Source of the DNA: Bacillota bacterium | Lineage (GTDB): Bacteria; Bacillota; Clostridia; Lachnospirales; Lachnospiraceae | Direction of reading: 5' to 3' | Assembly (NCBI GenBank): GCA_023434365.1 | Contig: JAEYSV010000058.1 | Location: forward strand, 49,708 to 113,707 | Length of the DNA stretch: 64,000 nt | Shown here: one piece after another, positions 19,106-27,547 of the stretch | Position numbering within the stretch: the first letter of the stretch is position 1 | How the letters are laid out: every line of letters starts with the position of its first letter | Program-made: the position numbers and the translations under genes | The notes under the pieces: model-generated | The model's input: the letters and a program-made list of their open reading frames with translations, nothing else | What the model was told of the DNA's origin: nothing | Databases searched by the model: none

Positions 19106-20155
19106 CTATTGTGGAATGTGCTTAGGTTGATGATTGTCGGTAATGATATAAATTGCTCTTACAGATAATGCAAGCAGAACCAAGAAAAATACTGTTTTGA
19201 AAAACTGCGAAAAAACAAGGAGGCTTCTAAGTTGTGAACCAAGTAATAGTCCTGCCGTTGTAATACCGAAAGCAAATCCAGGATGATTCGGTAGCTGCCC
19301 GGCAATTAAGCATAGGGTAATTGCCATTGTCATATTAAATAACAACAGACCAAGTCCGTATATAATGATTGAAGACCCACCTAGTAGCAAGCATGGAATG
19401 GATAGGAATAAGGAGAAGGAGCCAACTTTTCTTGCTCCAAAGTAATCACCCAGTATTCCACCCGAGGTTTTTCCGATACAAGCTACAGAGCCTGTAAAAC
19501 AAAGTAGGAACGTAGTTTTTTCATAATACGTAGGCAGCAGTGTCACCGCAAAGGCACGTACCAATACGAGACAAAAACCAATTAAAAGAATCGTTATCAT
19601 CGCAAGATTACGGTTAGTAATGGTATGAGAAAAGGTAGATATCGTTGATCCACCATGATTACCGTATAGATAGACCCACAATAAAGCAAAACCACATAAA
19701 CACAATGGTATCAGAGTATAGGAGTTTATAAAGTCCGGATTATTGCCAGCCAACGTACCTAGACTTACCCCAATTGCACCACTTGCAACAAAGATACCAT
19801 TGTCTGTCATATGCCCTTCACAATTTTTAAGGGTAGTAATTCCACCTCCTACGTGGAAACATGCATTGCCGATAGCAATCAGGATTAATGCGACAAATGG
19901 GTAGGCTGACAAAGTGATCGCTAACATGGTTAATAGAACGCCGAATGGGGCGATGGGGATGTTCTTTTTCTTATCACATAATAAGCCAACAAATGGCTGC
20001 AAACCAAAGGCTATCAGGTTATAAAGCATAAATCCAAGCAAGATTGTTTTCGAATCGGTGAATGCAGATATAAATGCGCCAAATAGAAAGAAAAAGCAGG
20101 AAAAATCCACGACTGCATGTGATATGGTATTGATTGCTAAAGCTTGTTTTCTCAT
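19106..20155 (-). CDS. major facilitator superfamily transporter
   Basis: 349 aa with about 10-12 hydrophobic segments. The N-terminal half has QPFVGLLCDKK (loop 2-3 motif) and GNACFHVGGG; the second half has GKTSGGILGDYFGARKVG, the mirrored loop motif. It is shorter than a typical 400-aa MFS protein. Substrate unknown. Its ATG overlaps the stop of the upstream 118-aa membrane gene (ATGA), indicating translational coupling and a shared function. Confidence 0.83.
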   Translation of the reverse strand: MRKQALAINTISHAVVDFSCFFFLFGAFISAFTDSKTILLGFMLYNLIAFGLQPFVGLLCDKKKNIPIAPFGVLLTMLAITLSAYPFVALILIAIGNACFHVGGGITTLKNCEGHMTDNGIFVASGAIGVSLGTLAGNNPDFINSYTLIPLCLCGFALLWVYLYGNHGGSTISTFSHTITNRNLAMITILLIGFCLVLVRAFAVTLLPTYYEKTTFLLCFTGSVACIGKTSGGILGDYFGARKVGSFSLFLSIPCLLLGGSSIIIYGLGLLLFNMTMAITLCLIAGQLPNHPGFAFGITTAGLLLGSQLRSLLVFSQFFKTVFFLVLLALSVRAIYIITDNHQPKHIPQ

Positions 20156-20508
20156 AGTAATCGCTCCAATAACAAACCGAGGGTGAACGAGGAACCATTG
20201 AGTATAATGGATAAATAGAATGCTTTTGTTTTCGAAAGGTAGAAAGAGTCTTTCATTATGTATGCTTCTATTACCACTGCTATAAACTCCAAAAAAGCAA
20301 GAAGGCTATAGTAAATCCATAAGTTTTGTTCCTTACCTATCAGCTGCCATACTAAAACAAGAAGGAAGTTCAGCGCAGGATTCGTCATGGTATTGAACAA
20401 CATACTAACCACAACATCATGGCTGCGTTTCGTGATAAGATAAAGAACCGTTCCTTCAATTAAGATTGTCAGCATTAGGCTTCGCAACAATATAGATATG
20501 AGTTCCAT
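20152..20508 (-). CDS. small multi-pass membrane protein coupled to the MFS gene
   Basis: 118 aa with four predicted helices (LRSLMLTILIEGTVLYLI; NPALNFLLVLVWQLI; IYYSLLAFLEFIAVVIEAYI; a C-terminal one). GGAGAACAG precedes ATG 20508. Its last four bases overlap the MFS start. No family recognised; the conserved-looking IEG and NPALN segments and the coupling suggest an accessory subunit or a partner in the same transport task. Confidence 0.65.
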   Translation of the reverse strand: MELISILLRSLMLTILIEGTVLYLITKRSHDVVVSMLFNTMTNPALNFLLVLVWQLIGKEQNLWIYYSLLAFLEFIAVVIEAYIMKDSFYLSKTKAFYLSIILNGSSFTLGLLLERLL

Positions 20509-20600
20509 CTGTTCTCCGTAATTTATGTATTTTTGTTTATTTTACCACACTTTTACAAATAATGAAATATGAACTTGATGATATTGGAAAACACGAATTA

Positions 20601-20627
20601 TTAGCACTCAGCTGCAATGAGTGCTAA
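20601..20627 (+). promoter_or_regulatory. CIRCE operator (HrcA binding site)
   Basis: TTAGCACTC, nine bases, GAGTGCTAA: a perfect match to the CIRCE consensus. It sits 7 bp upstream of the -35 box of the htpG promoter. HrcA itself is not in the window. Confidence 0.95.
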
Positions 20628-20634
20628 TTTCCTC

Positions 20635-20663
20635 TTGACAACCATTTCTTCTCGTATTATGAT
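20635..20663 (+). promoter_or_regulatory. sigma-A promoter of htpG
   Basis: Consensus TTGACA, exactly 17 bp, TATGAT, about 55 bp before the start codon. Confidence 0.85.
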
Positions 20664-20718
20664 TATTACTAAACAAAAACATAACATTAACAGTTAATTG
20701 AAGGAGTGAGTGAATTTT

Positions 20719-22722
20719 ATGCAAAGAGAACAAGGTAGTCTTTCCATTAATTCAGAAAACATATTTCCAATTATTAAAAAATGGTTGTATTCCGATCATG
20801 ATATCTTTATCCGTGAGTTAGTTAGTAACGGCTGTGATGCGATTACAAAACTAAAAAAACTCGATATCATGGGAGAAGCAAAGCTAGCTGACGATTACAA
20901 AGGGCGTATTGATGTCATTGCTAATGCAGAAGCGAAGACGCTTACCTTTAGAGATAATGGTATTGGTATGACAGAAGAAGAAGTAAAGCAATATATTAAT
21001 CAGATCGCTTTTTCTGGAGCGGAAGCATTTCTTGAAAAATACAAAGATAAAACGAATGAAGATCAGATTATTGGTCATTTTGGATTAGGTTTCTATTCTT
21101 CCTTTATGGTGGCGGACAAGGTTACTATCGACACGTTATCCTTTCAGGAGGGTGCCGAAAGTGTTCATTGGGAATCCGAGGGTGGTACCGAATTCGAAAT
21201 GAGTGCTGGTAATAAAGTTGGCGTAGGTACGGAGATTACACTTTACTTAAATGATGATAGTTATGAGTTCTGTAACGAATATCGTGTAAAAGAAGTCTTA
21301 AATAAATACTGTTCCTTTATGCCAATTGAGATATATTTTGTGAATGCGAATGCACCAGCAGAAGAGGAAGAAGAAGACGAAGTAATTGATGCTGTAGTAG
21401 ATGAAGAAGGCAATGCTTCAGAATCTGAGGATGCAGATAGCAATGAGGAGAAGAAAGAAAAGAAAGTACCTCAACCAATCAATAATCCTCAGCCACTTTG
21501 GACAAAGCATCCAAATGAATGCAAGGAAGAAGACTACAAAGAATTCTACCGCAATGTTTTCCATGACTATAAAGAGCCATTGTTCTGGATTCATCTGAAT
21601 ATGGATTATCCATTTAACTTAAAGGGTATCTTGTACTTCCCTAAAATCAATACGGAATATGATTCGATTGAAGGAACGATTAAATTATATAATAACCAGG
21701 TATTCATCGCAGATAACATCAAAGAAGTAATTCCTGAGTTTTTGATGCTTTTAAAAGGTGTAATCGATTGTCCGGATCTGCCACTTAATGTGTCTCGTAG
21801 TGCGCTTCAAAATGATGGTTTCGTTAAGAAAATCAGTGATTATATTACGAAAAAGGTGGCTGACCGTTTGTCTGGTATGTATAAAACAGAACGTGAAAGC
21901 TACGAAAAATATTGGGATGACATCAATCCATTTATCAAATTTGGTTGCTTAAAAGATGATAAATTCCGTGAGAAGATGAAAGATTTTGTAATCTTTAAGA
22001 ATCTGGAAGGCAAATATATCACCCTACCAGAATATGCAAAAGGCAAAGACGAAGAAGGCTTAGAAGAACCGACAGAAGCGAAAGCTGATGAGAGTAAGTC
22101 AGAGGAAAAAGAGAAAGCAACAGTATTCTATGTAACGAACGAATTACAACAAAGCCAGTACATTAATATGTTCAAAGAAGCGGGTATGGATGCGTTATTG
22201 TTAACACATAACATTGACCAACCATTTATCAGTCAGTTAGAACAAACAAATGATTCTTACCAGTTCAAACGTATTGACTCAGATGTTACAGATACTTTCA
22301 AAGAAGAAGTAAAAGAGGCAGAACAAGAAACCTTAAAGACGAAGGCGGACAGTCTGACAGAATTATTCCGTAACGTACTTGGCAAAGAAAAGCTAGAAGT
22401 TAAGGTGGAGTTATTAAAGAATGCGAAAGTTTCTTCCATGATTACCTTATCTGAAGAGAGTCGTAGAATGCAGGATATGATGAGAATGTATAATATGGGC
22501 GGCATGGACATGAATATGTTCGATGGTGGAGAAACCTTAGTACTCAATGCAAACAATGAGCTTGTGCAATATGTATTTGAGCATAAAGATGCTGATAATA
22601 TCAATATTTTCTGTGAACAGTTATATGACCTTGCATTAATCAGTCATAAACCTCTTAGTGCGGAGGCAATGACAAAGTTTATTGCTCGTTCTAATGAGTT
22701 AATGATGATGTTAGCAAAGTAA
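20719..22722 (+). CDS. htpG: Hsp90-family molecular chaperone HtpG
   Basis: 667 aa. The N-terminal GHKL ATPase domain has IRELVSNGCDAITKL, DNGIGMT and GHFGLGFYSSFMVA; the middle domain has LYFPKI and LPLNVSRSALQ. The C-terminal dimerisation domain is present. An acidic insertion at about residues 214-250 (EEEEEDEVIDAVVDEE and then a lysine-rich end) occupies the position of the eukaryotic Hsp90 charged linker, which most bacterial HtpG lack; a second acidic segment is at about 443-466. The N-terminus (REQGSLSINSENIF) is divergent from the E. coli type. ATG 20719 is preferred to a GTG at 20710 on ribosome-site spacing. A CIRCE element controls its promoter. Confidence 0.95.
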   Translation: MQREQGSLSINSENIFPIIKKWLYSDHDIFIRELVSNGCDAITKLKKLDIMGEAKLADDYKGRIDVIANAEAKTLTFRDNGIGMTEEEVKQYINQIAFSGAEAFLEKYKDKTNEDQIIGHFGLGFYSSFMVADKVTIDTLSFQEGAESVHWESEGGTEFEMSAGNKVGVGTEITLYLNDDSYEFCNEYRVKEVLNKYCSFMPIEIYFVNANAPAEEEEEDEVIDAVVDEEGNASESEDADSNEEKKEKKVPQPINNPQPLWTKHPNECKEEDYKEFYRNVFHDYKEPLFWIHLNMDYPFNLKGILYFPKINTEYDSIEGTIKLYNNQVFIADNIKEVIPEFLMLLKGVIDCPDLPLNVSRSALQNDGFVKKISDYITKKVADRLSGMYKTERESYEKYWDDINPFIKFGCLKDDKFREKMKDFVIFKNLEGKYITLPEYAKGKDEEGLEEPTEAKADESKSEEKEKATVFYVTNELQQSQYINMFKEAGMDALLLTHNIDQPFISQLEQTNDSYQFKRIDSDVTDTFKEEVKEAEQETLKTKADSLTELFRNVLGKEKLEVKVELLKNAKVSSMITLSEESRRMQDMMRMYNMGGMDMNMFDGGETLVLNANNELVQYVFEHKDADNINIFCEQLYDLALISHKPLSAEAMTKFIARSNELMMMLAK

Positions 22723-22747
22723 CCCAAATAAAACAATAGTAACGTAA

Positions 22748-22790
22748 AGAAGAGCCACGATTCCTTTTTGATGGAAACGTGGCTCTTCTT
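22748..22790 (+). terminator. terminator after htpG
   Basis: AAGAAGAGCCACG pairs with CGTGGCTCTTCTT, with an inner extension; the tail is only mildly T-rich. Confidence 0.75.
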
Positions 22791-22930
22791 ATGTTGTTCT
22801 CGTGAGGTTATATGATTGGTTGGACTAATGCTTCTTCAGAAGTTTTAGCTCTTAAAGAATGTATGAGATAATAGGACTTCAGTGTATTTGAAGAAAACCG
22901 TTAGGCTATTTCCTGGTATATCATAGATTC

Positions 22931-23077
22931 TTAGTTAGAAAGATAATCTGGCGCTACGATAAGGCCACTTGCTGTTAAGCCAAAACTCCCGTAAAACTTA
23001 TAACATCCCATCATTTGCTTGTTGGTAATGTAATATGTAGAAGGAGTCCTTTCATCAACATCTCTATATAATAATAT
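22931..23077 (-). pseudogene. possible C-terminal remnant of a lost gene
   Basis: On the minus strand a 48-codon open stretch bounded by stops reads like real protein: TPSTYYITNKQMMGCYKFYG, then GSFGLTASGLIVAPDYL. It has no start codon before the internal methionines and no ribosome site. I do not recognise the family. The rest of the gap between htpG and the HAD gene (22791-23164) holds nothing else I can support. Confidence 0.3.
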
Positions 23078-23164
23078 TCAAGAGTTCTAAAAGCTTTACA
23101 CTTTTTTTGAAAAAAATTAAAAAAGTTTGAAGTAGGTGGACTGGATCATAATAATTAATTGATG

Positions 23165-23193
23165 TTGTGAGAAAGCATTGGCTAAAGTATAAT
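23165..23193 (+). promoter_or_regulatory. promoter of the HAD phosphatase gene
   Basis: TTGTGA, 17 bp, TATAAT, followed by the GGAGG ribosome site and ATG 23231. Confidence 0.6.
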
Positions 23194-23230
23194 AACTTTA
23201 GTTAACGCTTTTATTTGACAGGAGGAGAAA

Positions 23231-23923
23231 ATGAAAAAATACACGACTTTATTATTAGATGTGGATAATACCTTATTGGACTTTAATGCAACGGAAGAAA
23301 AAGCACTTGCTTTAACATTTGAAACCTATGGAATAACCTATGACGAGGTTGTAAAAACTATATATAGAAAAATCAATCATGAGCTATGGCGTCAGTATGA
23401 AGCAGGGCAGATTGAGAAACCTCAGATTTTTTTATCACGGTTCGTACTACTGTTTGAGGAAATGGGAATAAATGAAGATGGAGTGAAGTTTGAAAAGGAT
23501 TACCAGTATAATCTCTCTGAGTTTCCTGATGAAATAGAGGGAGCTGTTGATTTGGTCAGAGACTTAAGTCAGGACTTTGATTTGTACGTTGTGACCAATG
23601 GTGTACAGTTGACGCAGGAAAAAAGGTTGAAAGCCTCTGGTCTTGAGATATTTATGAAAGATATTTTTATTTCCGAAGTGATTGGCTATCAAAAACCGAG
23701 CCTTGAATTCTTTGATTATTGTTTCTCGAAAATACCTGGACTTGATAAGAGTCAGACAATAATTATCGGGGATAGTCTCTCCTCAGATATCCTTGGAGGT
23801 AATAATGCCGGTATTGATACATGCTGGTACAATCCGATGGGTGCAAAAGGAAAAGAAACAATAGAAGTGACCTATGAAATAAAAGATCTTAGTGAGCTTA
23901 AAAAAATCTTATATCATCAGTAA
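23231..23923 (+). CDS. HAD hydrolase, YjjG/YfnB-type pyrimidine nucleotidase
   Basis: 230 aa. HAD motif I is DVDNTLLDF (residues 10-18), motif II VVTNG, the lysine is in GYQKPSLEFFDY, and motif IV is IIGDSLSSDILGGNNAGIDTCW. The overall pattern, including FNATEEKAL, fits the YjjG/YfnB subgroup, which dephosphorylates non-canonical pyrimidine nucleotides and so cleans the nucleotide pool. It has a clear promoter and AGGAGG site. Confidence 0.88.
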   Translation: MKKYTTLLLDVDNTLLDFNATEEKALALTFETYGITYDEVVKTIYRKINHELWRQYEAGQIEKPQIFLSRFVLLFEEMGINEDGVKFEKDYQYNLSEFPDEIEGAVDLVRDLSQDFDLYVVTNGVQLTQEKRLKASGLEIFMKDIFISEVIGYQKPSLEFFDYCFSKIPGLDKSQTIIIGDSLSSDILGGNNAGIDTCWYNPMGAKGKETIEVTYEIKDLSELKKILYHQ

Positions 23924-24025
23924 AACTTAAGAAATATACAAAAATCACTTTTCAAATCTTGTAAGTTATGCTATCATATGTAGTAATTAAAACTACTTTA
24001 TACGGCTAAAGATGGAGGATTACTT

Positions 24026-24862
24026 ATGAACTATAGAATTGTTGGAGATAGTTGTACTGATTTAACGGCAGAAATGAAAAAAGATACACATTTCTATCTG
24101 GTCCCACTATCTATTGATATTGATGGTGAGCGATTTGAGGATGATGAAACGTTTAATCAACAAGAATTTATCAAAAAAATGACAGCCAGTCCAAATGCAC
24201 CTAAGTCCTCCTGTCCAGCTCCAGAAGCATATATGGAGGCTTATGATGTAGAGGGCGATATCTATGTTGTTACACTTACTGCGAATTTGAGTGGTTCTTA
24301 TAACAGCGCAGAATTAGCGAAAAAACTATTTCTAGAAGAGCATCCAGATAAAAAGATTGCTGTATTTAATTCTTGTTCTGCTTCGTCAGGCCAGATGTTG
24401 ATAGCGATAAAGATTCAGGAGTTGTTGAATGCGGGAACTTCCTTTGAAGACGTAGTAGACCAAGTCAATGAATACATTGCTGGACAACAGACAAAGTTTG
24501 TATTAGAAAGTCTTGAGAATCTTCGTAAAAATGGACGTTTATCTAATATGAAAGCCTTTATTGCCAGTGCTTTGAATATTAAGCCTGTAATGGAAGCAAC
24601 CCAGGATGGACAAATCGCGCAATTAACACAGGCAAGAGGAATTAACAAAGCATTAAAGACAATGGTGGATCTGATTCAAAAGGACGTGAAAGATCCAATG
24701 AATCGAATCGTTGGAATTGCACATTGCAATAACTTTGAAAGAGCAAAGTTTGTTAAAGAAGAAATCCTAAGTAAGATTCCTTTTAAAAGCTGTATTATTA
24801 CTGAAATGGCCGGAATTAGCACCTTATATGCCAATGATGGTGGTATAATCGTTTCCTATTAA
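24026..24862 (+). CDS. DegV family fatty-acid-binding protein
   Basis: 278 aa. Typical DegV features: VGDSCTDL at the N-terminus, VVTLTANLSGSYNSA, SCSASSGQ, VLESLENLRKNGRLS, and ALNIKPVM. In Firmicutes such proteins (FakB) present fatty acids to the kinase FakA; no fakA is nearby, so the exact role is open. ATG 24026 follows GGAGG. A terminator follows about 55 bp after the stop. Confidence 0.92.
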   Translation: MNYRIVGDSCTDLTAEMKKDTHFYLVPLSIDIDGERFEDDETFNQQEFIKKMTASPNAPKSSCPAPEAYMEAYDVEGDIYVVTLTANLSGSYNSAELAKKLFLEEHPDKKIAVFNSCSASSGQMLIAIKIQELLNAGTSFEDVVDQVNEYIAGQQTKFVLESLENLRKNGRLSNMKAFIASALNIKPVMEATQDGQIAQLTQARGINKALKTMVDLIQKDVKDPMNRIVGIAHCNNFERAKFVKEEILSKIPFKSCIITEMAGISTLYANDGGIIVSY

Positions 24863-24916
24863 TTAGTTATATAGCCAAAGAGGATTTATCGAAGATATAG
24901 TTAATAATGAGATTCT

Positions 24917-24957
24917 AAGCGGATCATTCTTAGTGATAAGAGTGTTCCGTTTTTTTA
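24917..24957 (+). terminator. terminator after the DegV gene
   Basis: AAGCGGATCATTCTTA and TAAGAGTGTTCCGTTT form an imperfect stem ending in seven T residues. Confidence 0.7.
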
Positions 24958-25063
24958 TTTCATAGGAGATTACGTCCTATACTGAAAAGGCTTAGCCTTC
25001 GTTGGCACAGAACTTATTCATTGTCATATAATATTCTATAACGATGAATGGAGGCAGTCTTTG

Positions 25064-25846
25064 ATGGGTGAGTTATTGAAAATTGAGAACTTAAACTTTT
25101 CTTACCATAGCCTGAACGGTGAAACGAAGGCGATAGAAGATATGTCTTTTACAGTCAACAGTGGTGAATTTGTTGCAGTGGTCGGGCCTAGTGGTTGTGG
25201 GAAGTCGACACTGCTTTCTTTAATAGCCGGCTTACTAACACCGGGAAGTGGAAGTATCACAATCAATGGGGTAGAGAGCAAGGAAGCAGGAGTAAACATC
25301 GGCTATATGTTGCAAAAAGACCATCTGTTGGAATGGAGAACTACATTAAAAAACCTGACACTAGGATTAGAAATACAGAAAAAATTATCAGATTCTAGTT
25401 ATCTGATGATAAATGATATGTTAAATACGTATGGATTAATTACATTCCAGGATGCAAAACCAAGAGAACTTTCCGGTGGTATGAGACAGCGTGTGGCTTT
25501 GATTCGGACGCTTTTACTTCAACCGGATATATTATTGCTTGATGAACCATTTTCCGCACTAGATTACCAGACAAGATTAGAGGTATCAGATGATATATGG
25601 GGGATTATTCAAAAAGAGAAAAAGACCGCAATTTTGATTACGCATGATATCACCGAGGCAATCAGTATGGCAGACCGGGTATATGTTTTATCAGATCGCC
25701 CGGCAACCGTAAAGACCGTTGTTGATATTAACTTGACCGTAGAGGGAGTGCGTACCCCTCTTCGTGCCAGAAGTGCTCCGGAATTCGCAGGCTACTTCAA
25801 CTTAATCTGGAAGGAGCTTAATGCACATGAAACACTCGAAGCGTGA
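25064..25846 (+). CDS. ABC transporter ATPase, NitT/TauT family
   Basis: 260 aa. Walker A GPSGCGKST, signature LSGGMRQRV, Walker B LLLDEPFSALD and the switch His in ILITHDITEA are intact. The subgroup (nitrate/sulfonate/taurine/pyrimidine-precursor) follows from MRQRVALIRTLL and the layout. ATG 25064 has GGAGG nine bases before it; the TTG at 25061 is in frame but less likely. The permease gene overlaps its end by 20 bp. The usual binding-protein gene is missing next to it; one of the right family lies at 54001. Confidence 0.93.
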   Translation: MGELLKIENLNFSYHSLNGETKAIEDMSFTVNSGEFVAVVGPSGCGKSTLLSLIAGLLTPGSGSITINGVESKEAGVNIGYMLQKDHLLEWRTTLKNLTLGLEIQKKLSDSSYLMINDMLNTYGLITFQDAKPRELSGGMRQRVALIRTLLLQPDILLLDEPFSALDYQTRLEVSDDIWGIIQKEKKTAILITHDITEAISMADRVYVLSDRPATVKTVVDINLTVEGVRTPLRARSAPEFAGYFNLIWKELNAHETLEA

Positions 25847-26660
25847 GTTGAAATTAATGATGACAGATGTGAATGTATCTCATGCTCAGAAGATGTTTAT
25901 TCAAAAATATCTGTCAACGTTAAAAGTAGTACGCATCTACCAAATGTTAATTCTGGTGGCATTTATTGCGTTTTGGGAAGTAGCGACAATTATCAAAATA
26001 ATCGACCCATTTGTATTCTCCAGCCCGTCTCGTGTAGTAGACACCTTTCTAGGCATGGCGGGGGATGGAACCATTTTTTATCATATGTTTATTACCATTG
26101 GAGAAACTTTTATCAGCTTTATCCTTGTTATTTTAATAGGAATACTAATAGCCGTTATCCTTTGGTGGAATGAAAAAATATCTAAAATACTAGAACCATA
26201 TCTGGTTGTATTAAATAGTCTTCCAAAATCAGCACTCGCACCTGTTTTTATCGTATGGTTAGGTAGTAATATGAAAACGATTATTATCTGCGCCATCTCG
26301 GTAGCGGTGTTTGGTACAATAATCACGCTCTATACAGCATTTAAAGAAGTTGAGGAAGATAAGATTAAGTTAATCCAGACATTGGGAGGGACTAAGAAAG
26401 ATGAACTATTTAAAGTAATCCTCCCAAGCAACGTTCCATCGATTATTAGTGTAATGAAAGTGAATATTGGTTTATCTTTGGTTGGTGTTATCATTGGTGA
26501 GTTCTTGGCAGCGAAAGCCGGCCTTGGATATCTTATTATATATGGCAGTCAGGTGTTTAAATTAGACTGGGTAATTCTGTCTATCGTACTGCTTTGTATT
26601 ATGGCGACTATATTTTATAAAGCATTGACAATGGTGGAAAAAAAGTATGGATATAAATAG
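25827..26660 (+). CDS. ABC transporter permease, NitT/TauT (SsuC-like) family
   Basis: 277 aa, six membrane segments. The EAA loop is present (LIQTLGGTKKDELFKVILPSNVPSI), with NSLPKSALAPVFIVWLG earlier, both typical of SsuC/TauC/ThiX-type permeases. The N-terminus is extended and basic (KHSKREL). ATG 25827 has better spacing to GGAG than ATG 25821. It is co-translated with the ATPase and followed at once by a terminator, so the unit comprises only these two genes. Confidence 0.92.
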   Translation: MKHSKRELKLMMTDVNVSHAQKMFIQKYLSTLKVVRIYQMLILVAFIAFWEVATIIKIIDPFVFSSPSRVVDTFLGMAGDGTIFYHMFITIGETFISFILVILIGILIAVILWWNEKISKILEPYLVVLNSLPKSALAPVFIVWLGSNMKTIIICAISVAVFGTIITLYTAFKEVEEDKIKLIQTLGGTKKDELFKVILPSNVPSIISVMKVNIGLSLVGVIIGEFLAAKAGLGYLIIYGSQVFKLDWVILSIVLLCIMATIFYKALTMVEKKYGYK

Positions 26661-26672
26661 TATAAGAAAGAG

Positions 26673-26709
26673 GCGTACCCTGGATTCTAGTATCCGTGGT
26701 ACGCTTTTT
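26673..26709 (+). terminator. terminator of the ABC transporter operon
   Basis: GCGTACC and GGTACGC enclose an inner GGAT/ATCC pairing and lead into TTTTT. Confidence 0.85.
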
Positions 26710-26713
26710 ATAC

Positions 26714-26956
26714 ATGGTGAACAAAGTATCTGCAGATAGAAAACAAAAAATAGAAAAATCAGTTGATAAGTTAGCTAATTCATTGAAAAAATGTAATATA
26801 CCAAAAGTGGGATTTAAAACAAAATTTATATTTAGGATAATGAGACTGAGTGTAAAAAAAGAAGATAATAAATCTACTCCTTTAGCAAAAGATTATTGGT
26901 ACTGGTATAATAATGGATGGCTGGGCAAGAAAAGGCCTTGGAGTGATTTGTATTAA
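26714..26956 (+). pseudogene. C-terminal remnant of a flavodoxin-type NAD(P)H oxidoreductase
   Basis: 80 codons remain. The end, AKDYWYWYNNGWLGKKRPW, matches the C-terminus I know from clostridial NADPH-dependent FMN-reductase-like proteins, and a helix with SVDKLANSLKKC precedes it. The N-terminal flavin-binding part is absent. The frame begins right inside a terminator hairpin with no ribosome site, so it is very unlikely to be expressed. The 3' end is followed by a weak A/T hairpin (about 26961-27003). Confidence 0.6.
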
Positions 26957-27120
26957 AAGTGTGAAAAAAAGAAGAAATTTGGACTTGATATCTTCTTTCT
27001 TCTGTATTAAAATAAGTATGCATTCAGCAATATCATAATCATCGTTTTATTGATAAGAGTTAAACAGATTATGGCATTTACTTATTACCTAAAAATTATT
27101 AGGTATTGTTCTCATATGAC

Positions 27121-27199
27121 CCCAGGGCGTAGAATTAATCTCTATGTATTAATTGCTTTTACCTTAAATTAAAGGTGTTGTGCTAATATGTACCCTGGG
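27121..27199 (+). ncRNA. candidate structured RNA, three-way junction fold
   Basis: CCCAGGG (27121-27127) can pair with CCCTGGG (27193-27199). Inside are two further hairpins: AATTAAT (27133-27139) with ATTAATT (27148-27154), and ACCTT (27161-27165) with AAGGT (27172-27176). The arrangement resembles a riboswitch-like three-way junction. It lies 6 bp before tRNA-Thr, and another perfect palindrome (TACCTAA/TTAGGTA, 27086-27105) precedes it. I match it to no known RNA class; chance pairing in AT-rich DNA is possible for the inner stems. Confidence 0.3.
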
Positions 27200-27205
27200 T
27201 GATGT

Positions 27206-27278
<73 letters not shown>

Positions 27279-27283
27279 TGCAT

Positions 27284-27331
27284 GAAAAAGAGCCGTATTC
27301 ATTGAAAAATCAGTGGATGCGGCTCTTTTTC
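27284..27331 (+). terminator. terminator after tRNA-Thr
   Basis: GAAAAAGAGCCG pairs with CGGCTCTTTTTC; an inner CATTGA/TCAGTG pairing extends the stem. Confidence 0.85.
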
Positions 27332-27378
27332 TGTTCTAGAAAATCACACTAAAATAATATATTCTGACATGTTTGAAG

Positions 27379-27416
27379 GTAGTCAGAAGGTAGTCAAGTA
27401 GTCAAAAAAGTAGTCA
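27379..27416 (+). repeat. four copies of GTAGTCA downstream of tRNA-Thr
   Basis: GTAGTCA begins at 27379, 27390, 27398 and 27410. Short repeats of this kind downstream of a tRNA can be integrase arm-site scars, but no integrase or second att copy is visible, so the origin is unknown. Confidence 0.5.
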
Positions 27417-27547
27417 GATAATATGGTAGTTGTGCATTATGACTAAAAATACAGTAATTATTTTGTAAACTTTTCACATAATGCGAATAGCAAAAACTCC
27501 TTGCGTGGTATATATTGGTATTATAGAAAAGGAAAGGAGCCATGAAT

